Source: RI-92 sp040235555 (GTDB lineage: Bacteria; Pseudomonadota; Gammaproteobacteria; UBA6429; Thiohalophilaceae). From it: a DNA stretch of 5,958 bases. A program made the translations under genes and the position numbers. This document shows, one piece after another, positions 1 through 5,260 of this stretch (positions are counted from its first letter, which is position 1; every line of letters starts with the position of its first letter). The notes beneath the pieces are model-generated. The model made no database searches. It was not told the DNA's origin and was given only the letters and a program-made list of their open reading frames with translations. The stretch is from the NCBI GenBank assembly GCA_040235555.1, contig JBECKZ010000181.1:1-5958 (forward strand), given 5' to 3'.

Positions 1-858
1 AATCTCGGCGGCATCAAGAGCCAGGACCACGCCTATTACGCCACCTTCTACGGCAAATACGCCCTGGTGGCGGATGGCGGTAACGGCCTGACAGTTTATG
101 ACACCTCGGTGCCCGCCGATCCTATTACCGGCACGCATGTGGTCGCCAACATCGGCAGCACGCCGAGCGGCAAGCCTCCGCTTGGACGCGCCTCTTCCGT
201 TGCGCTCTGGGAAAATAGCGGCAGAATTTACGCCGTGGTTGCCGCCGGTCCCTATGGTATCTCGGTGGTGGACATGACCAATCTACTGGTCAATGGCCTC
301 ACCCCCGGCATGACCCTGGTCAAGACCTTTGAGCCGATCAAGCTGGAAGAAGAAGCCGGTCTCGTGAAAGTCGGCAAGGCTGACGGAAAGAGCGTGGACG
401 TCAAGGTCATCAACAACTATGCCTATGTCAGTTACGACAGCTTCGGACTGGTCGCCTACAGGATGTCGGACCTGATCAAACCGATCAGCCAGGTCAACCC
501 ACTCTGTACCGATCCTACCAATTTGTTTGATTCCCAAACGGGACTGGACTGCCGCCCGACTGCGGTCGCACGCTACAAACTACAGGCGGATCCCCTGCAT
601 CCTGAATTCGCCGACTTAAGTGGCGGCGCGCAATACATGACAGCACAATTGTTCCCTGCGATTTTTGGTAGGCCGCGCTTAATATTCTACGTCGCCTACG
701 CCAATGGCGGCGTAATCAAGCTGGACTGGAGGGATCCGGCAAACCCAGTGCTGCTGCAGCACCATGATACGGTGGGCAAGGCCGTCGATACGGCCATTGC
801 CAACGGTCGGGTTTACGTGGCTGACTACGGCGGCGGTGTAGTGGTATTCAAAAAATAA
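1..858 (+). CDS. LVIVD-repeat beta-propeller protein, 5'-truncated
   Basis: The reading frame is open from base 1 and ends at TAA 856-858, giving 285 visible residues; the true start lies to the left of the window. The protein shows repeated strands of the type 'aromatic-x-Val-Ala-Asp/Tyr-x-Gly-Gly-hydrophobic-x-Val', for example YALVADGGNGLTVYD, YAVVAAGPYGISVVD, YAYVSYDSFGLVAY, FYVAYANGGVIKLD and, at the C-terminus, RVYVADYGGGVVVF. This periodicity matches the LVIVD repeat family, whose members are predicted secreted or periplasmic beta-propellers. Two cysteines (visible residues 169 and 184) flank a 14-residue loop and could form a disulfide, which fits an exported protein. The signal peptide, if any, is outside the window. 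No enzymatic motif is visible and the molecular role is unknown. It is probably unrelated to the operon to its right, which is convergent and separated by a terminator. Family assignment is fairly secure; function is not assigned. Confidence 0.82.
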   Translation, partial: NLGGIKSQDHAYYATFYGKYALVADGGNGLTVYDTSVPADPITGTHVVANIGSTPSGKPPLGRASSVALWENSGRIYAVVAAGPYGISVVDMTNLLVNGLTPGMTLVKTFEPIKLEEEAGLVKVGKADGKSVDVKVINNYAYVSYDSFGLVAYRMSDLIKPISQVNPLCTDPTNLFDSQTGLDCRPTAVARYKLQADPLHPEFADLSGGAQYMTAQLFPAIFGRPRLIFYVAYANGGVIKLDWRDPANPVLLQHHDTVGKAVDTAIANGRVYVADYGGGVVVFKK

Positions 859-883
859 GTACCAGGACGCTGGTGATCTAAGA

Positions 884-914
884 AAGGCCGGGCATTGCCC
901 GGCCTTATTTTTTT
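884..914 (+). terminator. Rho-independent terminator of the LVIVD-repeat gene
   Basis: A perfect 10-bp GC-rich stem pairs 884-893 (AAGGCCGGGC) with 897-906 (GCCCGGCCTT) around a 3-nt loop ATT. It is followed, after one A, by seven T at 908-914. It begins 26 bp after the TAA of the upstream gene. Because the stem starts with only two A:T pairs and has no long A-tract on its left side, it is mainly a plus-strand terminator. Confidence 0.93.
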
Positions 915-1025
915 GTCACATAGCGATGACACAACATTATCCTTCAAAAACATATCTCGATACTCGGTAATGCTTCCAGCTATCGCTAGTTGGCCACATA
1001 TAAAAAACTTGCCGCTCGAATACAG

Positions 1026-1041
1026 TTACACACTAGTGTAA
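1026..1041. repeat. Short inverted repeat, 6-bp arms
   Basis: TTACAC at 1026-1031 pairs with GTGTAA at 1036-1041 around a 4-nt loop ACTA; the core ACACTAGTGT (1030-1039) is also a perfect 10-bp DNA palindrome. It sits in the convergent intergenic region. It may be chance, a weak RNA hairpin, or a protein-binding palindrome. No function is claimed. Confidence 0.35.
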
Positions 1042-1069
1042 TCAATCTGACATCCTACAGTACGTACAA

Positions 1070-1088
1070 GCCACATACACTATGTGGC
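1070..1088. repeat. Inverted repeat, 8-bp arms with 3-nt loop
   Basis: GCCACATA at 1070-1077 is perfectly complementary to TATGTGGC at 1081-1088 around loop CAC. The structure is symmetric, so it would form in RNA from either strand. It lies 113 bp past the stop codon of the minus-strand operon, so it could stabilise or end that transcript. Neither side has a T-tract, so it is not a classical intrinsic terminator. The left arm is repeated directly at 993-1000. Confidence 0.5.
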
Positions 1089-1200
1089 ACATTCCGCGTT
1101 CTTAGGAGTGACTGGCTGGCGTCAGGCTTCTGTCTATCGCGCTCTACCCGCAACGCGTGTTGAAGTAATTTCAGCTCGCGTTTTTGATTCTTGATGATAT

Positions 1201-2862
1201 TCAAACCGTCTCAAGATATTTATGGACGAGGCTCACCGCCACGGAACCCTGTCCCACAGCAGATGCAACCCGCCGGATCACGCCATGTCGAACATCACCT
1301 GCAGCAAAGATACCCGGTACACTGGTTTCCATCAGAAAGGGATCACGCTTCAGTTTCCAGTTGCGGGGACGTTGCCCATTATGTACCAGGTCCTGCCCGG
1401 TATAGATGAAGCCTGCCTCATCCCGCTCAAGCAGATCGCCGACCATGCCAGTGCTTGGCACAGCACCGATAAAAATAAATATGGCATCTGCCGGGACGGT
1501 TTCGGTCTCACCGCTTTTATTGTTCGTAATGGTAATCGTTTCGAGATGTTCGTTACCTTTCACTGCGGCAATTTGAGTGTTCACCCGTACCCGGATGTTC
1601 GGTGTTCCATCGATTTGGTCAATGAGATACTGGGACATGCTCTTCGTCAGGGAATCACCACGAAACAGGATAGAGACTTCACTGGCAAAACGTGACAGAA
1701 ACATTGCGCCCTGGCCCGCCGAGTTGGCCCCACCTATGACATAGACTTTTTTATCTTTGTAATATGCAGCCTCAGAGGCCGCTGCGCCGTAGTAGATCGA
1801 GCCACCCACCAGGGGTTCAACTCCGGGTAGATCGAGCTTACGCACATCGACCCCGGTAGCAATCACGAGTGCATGACAACTTAACTCAGTCCCGTTGTTT
1901 AACTTTACGTAGCGATAGGGATCTTCAACCCGAATCCCGACGACTTCCTGTGCTGTCAGGATCTCGGCGCCCAGACGTTGTGCCTGGGTGGTGGCCCGTC
2001 GTGTCAGATCTGCACCGCTGATACCTTGCGGGAAACCCAGGTAGTTTTCGATCCGCGAACTGGTGCCGGCCTGCCCCCCCGCCGCTTCTTTCTCTATTAC
2101 GATCGTGCGCAGGCCTTCGGAGGCACCATACACTGCTGCCGCAAGCCCGGCAGGACCAGCGCCAATTATGATCAGATCATAAAATGGTTGTCGTGCTTCA
2201 GTAGTCATCCCAACCCGTGCAGCCAGTGTGGATCGATCCGGATTGATCAGTGTGCTGCCATCCGGGAAAAACACGACGGGTAATTGCGCTCCCTCAGCAG
2301 TGCTTGTCTCGACCAGTTCTTTTGCGGCCTTGTCTTTTTCGATGTCCAGCCACTGGTATGGGATCTGGTGACGGGCGAGAAATTCCTTGACGTTGTGTGA
2401 ACTTGCTGACCACAGGGTACCGGCCACGCGAATCCCATCATAGGGCACAGGTACACTGGCAAGCCAGTCGCTCAACAAATCATCCAGTACGGGATACAGT
2501 CGTTCTTCCGGTGGGTCCCAGGGTTTCATCAGATAATAGTCGAGATTGATCGCATTGATGCTGGTGATCGCCGCATCGGTATCCGCATAGGCGGTCAGTA
2601 AAACCTTTTTGGTTTCAGGATAGAGTTTGATCGCCTGCTCCAGAAACTCTACACCACTCAACCCGGGCATACGTTGATCGACCAGAAACAGGGCGATGGA
2701 ATCGTTTCGCCGTTTAAATTCCTGAACTGCCTCCAGGGCTTCGTCACCCGAGCCAGCTTTTACGATTCGGTAGTCCTTCTGATAGTGAGCCTGCAGATCC
2801 CTGGCAATGGCATTGAGCACGTGCGGCTCATCATCAACTGTCATCAAGATAGGTTTCGTCAT
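1201..2862 (-). CDS. Response regulator fused to thioredoxin-reductase-like FAD/NAD(P)H oxidoreductase (cysteine-less active sites)
   Basis: A 553-residue cytoplasmic protein with three parts. Residues 1-130 are a complete receiver: acidic pair D10-D11, phospho-acceptor D62 (VDQRMPG), T90 and K113 (MKPW). Residues about 143-215 resemble a glutaredoxin/thioredoxin-like fold, including a probable cis-Pro at P195. Residues about 228-550 are a low-molecular-weight thioredoxin-reductase-type flavoprotein: FAD dinucleotide motif GAGPAG at 234-239, NAD(P)H motif GGANSAGQ at 377-384, and the second FAD motif GIFAAGDVRHG at 517-527. The redox cysteines are missing: S152 and S155 fill the glutaredoxin CxxC positions, A360 and S363 fill the TrxB CATC positions, and C329 is the only cysteine. 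This speaks against thioredoxin reduction; NAD(P)H oxidation with another acceptor, or nucleotide sensing, is possible. Start ATG 2860-2862 has a strong Shine-Dalgarno. It lies 32 bp downstream of the kinase gene in the same operon and is its likely phosphorylation target. Domain calls are secure; the reaction is unknown. Confidence 0.93.
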   Translation of the reverse strand: MTKPILMTVDDEPHVLNAIARDLQAHYQKDYRIVKAGSGDEALEAVQEFKRRNDSIALFLVDQRMPGLSGVEFLEQAIKLYPETKKVLLTAYADTDAAITSINAINLDYYLMKPWDPPEERLYPVLDDLLSDWLASVPVPYDGIRVAGTLWSASSHNVKEFLARHQIPYQWLDIEKDKAAKELVETSTAEGAQLPVVFFPDGSTLINPDRSTLAARVGMTTEARQPFYDLIIIGAGPAGLAAAVYGASEGLRTIVIEKEAAGGQAGTSSRIENYLGFPQGISGADLTRRATTQAQRLGAEILTAQEVVGIRVEDPYRYVKLNNGTELSCHALVIATGVDVRKLDLPGVEPLVGGSIYYGAAASEAAYYKDKKVYVIGGANSAGQGAMFLSRFASEVSILFRGDSLTKSMSQYLIDQIDGTPNIRVRVNTQIAAVKGNEHLETITITNNKSGETETVPADAIFIFIGAVPSTGMVGDLLERDEAGFIYTGQDLVHNGQRPRNWKLKRDPFLMETSVPGIFAAGDVRHGVIRRVASAVGQGSVAVSLVHKYLETV

Positions 2863-2870
2863 CTAGTTAT

Positions 2871-2877
2871 CTCCTCC
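2871..2877 (-). promoter_or_regulatory. Ribosome binding site of the regulator/flavoprotein gene
   Basis: On the minus strand this reads GGAGGAG, a near-perfect Shine-Dalgarno. Its AGGAG-like core lies about 8-10 nt before ATG 2862-2860. It lies in the 32-bp gap after the kinase stop codon, so the second gene can be translated well independently of coupling. It supports the chosen start, which also places the receiver's first beta strand directly after the initiator Met. Confidence 0.85.
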
Positions 2878-2894
2878 CCAAGTAACAACCTAAT

Positions 2895-5120
2895 TCATTC
2901 AGCAGGATTAAAATCCATCGGTAACCGGATCGCAAAACAGGTGCTACCCGGTTCGGAGACGACGGATATCTGGCCGTGGTGTTTTTGTACTATCAGGTTT
3001 CGGCTAATATTCAGACCCAGCCCTGTGCCCTGACCCGGCCCCTTGGTGGTAAAAAAAGGATCAAAAATTTTAGACTGGACATCCGGAGGGATACCCGGAC
3101 CGTTGTCCTCGATCTCGACCACGACCCAACGACCTTCCTGGCGTGTACGGACGATCAGCTTGCCTTCACCCTGCATGGCATCAATGGCATTGTCGATAAT
3201 ATTGGTCCAGACCTGGTTCAACTCACCCGCATAGGCCTGAATGAGCGGCAGGTCCTTGGCATACTCACGAATCACACTTACGCCGCGCTTGAGTTTGTTG
3301 TGCAAAATAATCAACGTGTTATCCAGACCTTCGCGTATGTCGACTGACTGTACCGGTGCCTGGTCCATATAGGTATAGGTCTTGAGTGCCTTGACCAGTT
3401 CGACGATACGTCCCGTCCCGATACTTATCTCGCGTACCAGACTGTAAATCGCCAGTTTAAAACTCAACCAGTCGATGACAACCGCAAATTGCGGGTTGGT
3501 AAAATGCTTCGCCAGTTTCTCGAGTTCACTCTGGTTATAACCAAAACTGACCAGCACCGGAACGAGGTCACCGGTAATGTCGATGTCACGCGCCTGTAAC
3601 CATTGTTCGAGATCGGTTTCCTGATCGTTGCGGGTGACGGCATTCATTTCAGTGGGTTGATTGGCCCGTTGCTGGGCAATTTCATCGAGTTCCATCACCT
3701 TGTCGATCTGCTGTGCATCGAGTGCAAGCTCACGCATCCTTGCCTGCACGCTTTGCCACTTCGCAAACGTTGTTTGCAGTTGTGCGGCACTACGTTGCGC
3801 AGCGGCCGCGGGATTGTTTAATTCGTGCGCCATACCGGCACTAAGCCGGCCCAATGAAGCCATCTTTTCCTGCATGATGAGTTGATTGTGCATGGTATTA
3901 AGTTTGTGCAGGGTCTCTTCCAACTCATCATTCTTTTTCTTCATCTCAACGGCTTTTTCGCGCAGGGCCTGTTCGCTTTGCCGCAACGCTTCCTCCGCTA
4001 GCTTGCGTTCGCCAATATCGCGGATAATCCCGGTATAATAGCGTTCGTCGCGTACCGTCCACGTCGATAATGAGAGCTCGATGGGCACTTCCTCGCCACC
4101 CTTGGTACAAGCCGCCAGTTCAACCGTGGTACCGATTACATGGGCTTCGCCGGTTTTTGTAAAGCGTGCCATCCCGTTGCGATGTGCATCATGGAACCGT
4201 TCGGGGATGATCATCTCGAGATTCTGACCCACGGCCTCTTCTTCCGTGTAACCGAGGATATTGGTGGCGGCCTTGTTCCAACTGACGATCACGCCTGTGT
4301 GGTCGGCCGAGATGATGGCATCAATTGCCGACTCGGTAACCGAACGAAACTTTTGTTCCGCCTGTTTACGCTCACGAATATCGCGGATGATCCCGGTGTA
4401 ATAACGTTCCTCATCCAGGAACCATGTCGCCAGAGATAATTCAACCGGAAACTCATTACCCTGTTTATTGATGGCGGCCAGTTCAACTGTCTTGCCAATG
4501 ACATGACTCGGTCCACCTGTGCTGACCCGATGAATCCCTTCCTCGTGACTCTTGCGAAAACGTTCAGGAATGATCACTTCAATCGGCTGACCAATTACTT
4601 CTGCTTCTGTATATCCAAACAATGCAGTTGCTGCACTGTTCCAGGACCGAATCCTGCCCTGGGCATCGCCGGAGATAATCGCGTCGATAGCCGATTCCAT
4701 GACTGAGCGAAATTTTGCTTCCGATTCGCGCAGGGCCATGCGAACCTTTGAGACAGTGACCTGGCGCTCGATCCTTGCCAATACCTCGTGTTTGTCGAAG
4801 GGTTCCAGAATGATGTCATCGCCGGCTTCCAGTCCCCTGACCCGCGTTTCGGCGTCATCAGGGGTTGTCATGAAAATGACAGGCAGGTCTCGGGTTTGTT
4901 TACAATCCTTCAGCTCGTCAAGAAGCACAAAGGGATTTGTATGCGTCAGATGGGCATTTAACAGGACAATATTAGGATTTGCTGTTGTAATATCGGCGAG
5001 GACATTTGAACAGCTGGCTACAGTTTTGACATTATAACCGTCGTTATGCAGCAGTGTTTGCAGCTGACTGGCACTGTCTGCATTATCATCAACAATAAAA
5101 ACATATCCGCGCTCTGTCAA
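2895..5120 (-). CDS. Hybrid sensor histidine kinase: degenerate receiver, two PAS domains, HELNNP-type kinase core
   Basis: A 741-residue protein without membrane segments, so a cytoplasmic sensor. Residues 5-120 form a receiver fold with D11-D12 and T85, but the phospho-acceptor position is N55 and the conserved Lys is E106. Two PAS domains follow at about 137-255 and 258-376. A charged, Glu/Lys-rich helix, probably coiled coil, covers about 376-418. The H-box is GMAHELNNPAAAA with H432 as phospho-acceptor. The ATPase has an N-box around N640/N644 (TNIIDNAIDAM), G1 EDNGPGIPP (671-679) and G2 GTGLGLNI (698-705). H432 to N640 spans 208 residues, about twice the usual distance, because of an extra helical segment at about 455-550. 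The start is TTG 5120-5118, supported by an upstream Shine-Dalgarno; the next in-frame Met is residue 84, inside the receiver. It is the first gene of an operon with the regulator/flavoprotein gene and is its likely kinase. The stimulus is unknown; PAS domains could bind a cofactor such as heme or flavin, or a small ligand. Confidence 0.95.
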   Translation of the reverse strand: MTERGYVFIVDDNADSASQLQTLLHNDGYNVKTVASCSNVLADITTANPNIVLLNAHLTHTNPFVLLDELKDCKQTRDLPVIFMTTPDDAETRVRGLEAGDDIILEPFDKHEVLARIERQVTVSKVRMALRESEAKFRSVMESAIDAIISGDAQGRIRSWNSAATALFGYTEAEVIGQPIEVIIPERFRKSHEEGIHRVSTGGPSHVIGKTVELAAINKQGNEFPVELSLATWFLDEERYYTGIIRDIRERKQAEQKFRSVTESAIDAIISADHTGVIVSWNKAATNILGYTEEEAVGQNLEMIIPERFHDAHRNGMARFTKTGEAHVIGTTVELAACTKGGEEVPIELSLSTWTVRDERYYTGIIRDIGERKLAEEALRQSEQALREKAVEMKKKNDELEETLHKLNTMHNQLIMQEKMASLGRLSAGMAHELNNPAAAAQRSAAQLQTTFAKWQSVQARMRELALDAQQIDKVMELDEIAQQRANQPTEMNAVTRNDQETDLEQWLQARDIDITGDLVPVLVSFGYNQSELEKLAKHFTNPQFAVVIDWLSFKLAIYSLVREISIGTGRIVELVKALKTYTYMDQAPVQSVDIREGLDNTLIILHNKLKRGVSVIREYAKDLPLIQAYAGELNQVWTNIIDNAIDAMQGEGKLIVRTRQEGRWVVVEIEDNGPGIPPDVQSKIFDPFFTTKGPGQGTGLGLNISRNLIVQKHHGQISVVSEPGSTCFAIRLPMDFNPAE
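3993..4712 (-). repeat. Tandem in-gene duplication encoding the two PAS domains
   Basis: Residues 137-255 and 258-376 of the kinase align without gaps at a constant offset of 121 residues (363 bp). By my hand count 76 of 119 positions are identical, about 64%. Shared blocks include ESAIDAIIS, IIPERF, HVIG, TVELAA and RYYTGIIRDI. The similarity is visible in DNA too, for example around 4018-4050 and 4381-4413. This points to an internal duplication of one PAS unit rather than recruitment of two different ones. Confidence 0.9.
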
Positions 5121-5128
5121 AGCTGGAT

Positions 5129-5134
5129 CCTCTT
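5129..5134 (-). promoter_or_regulatory. Ribosome binding site deciding the TTG start of the kinase
   Basis: On the minus strand this reads AAGAGG inside a purine-rich run, eight nt before TTG 5120-5118. No ATG or GTG in the same frame lies at a useful distance: upstream ATG triplets near 5143 and 5152 are in another frame. The receiver's first strand begins at residue 6-10, so a start further in would remove it. TTG initiation is therefore the best reading. Confidence 0.7.
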
Positions 5135-5205
5135 CTCCCCCATTGTTTACATAGCATAGATGAAAAATCAGTTCACTCCAGTATGCCCTTTCGCCATTGA
5201 CTGTG

Positions 5206-5234
5206 GTTATACTTATTTAATAGCCGATTCCCAA
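5206..5234 (-). promoter_or_regulatory. Candidate sigma70-type promoter of the kinase operon
   Basis: Read on the minus strand, a -35-like TTGGGA (5234-5229) and a -10-like TATAAC (5211-5206) are separated by exactly 17 bp. They match the consensus hexamers at 4 of 6 and 5 of 6 positions. Transcription would start near 5199, leaving a leader of about 80 nt before the TTG. The assignment rests on sequence match and position only. The site lies in the 140-bp region shared with the divergent antiporter gene, so one regulator could affect both. Confidence 0.4.
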
Positions 5235-5260
5235 TGCCTGTATTTTGAGAAAAATATTTA

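Larger units (their letters stand above)
859..1200. other. Convergent intergenic region, no gene seen
   Basis: This 342-bp stretch lies between the stop codons of two convergent genes. Apart from the terminator at its left end and a few short inverted repeats, I see no coding frame with family-like sequence, no tRNA or rRNA signature and no promoter demanded by a neighbour. It is visibly richer in A+T than the flanking genes. The octamer GCCACATA occurs at 993-1000 and again at 1070-1077. No convincing minus-strand terminator for the kinase/flavoprotein operon was found here; termination may be Rho-dependent or use a weaker structure. Confidence 0.7.

Noticed and set aside
1152..1185. Hairpin AACGCG/CGCGTT followed by TTTTT on the plus strand
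   Set aside because: The loop is 19 nt, the stem only 6 bp, and no plus-strand gene lies upstream that still needs termination. In the minus direction, where a terminator is wanted, no T-tract follows the stem.
1222..1695. Long plus-strand open frame inside the flavoprotein gene
   Set aside because: It is antisense to a gene with clear FAD and NAD(P)H motifs, shows no recognisable domain of its own, and has no convincing ribosome binding site.
1201..2862. Annotating the flavoprotein as trxB
   Set aside because: The catalytic CxxC is absent and a receiver domain is fused in front; the name would imply an activity the sequence argues against.
5197..5213. TTGACT and TATACT as a promoter for the antiporter
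   Set aside because: Each hexamer is good alone, but they are only 5 bp apart and neither has a partner at 16-18 bp, so they cannot act together as a sigma70 promoter.
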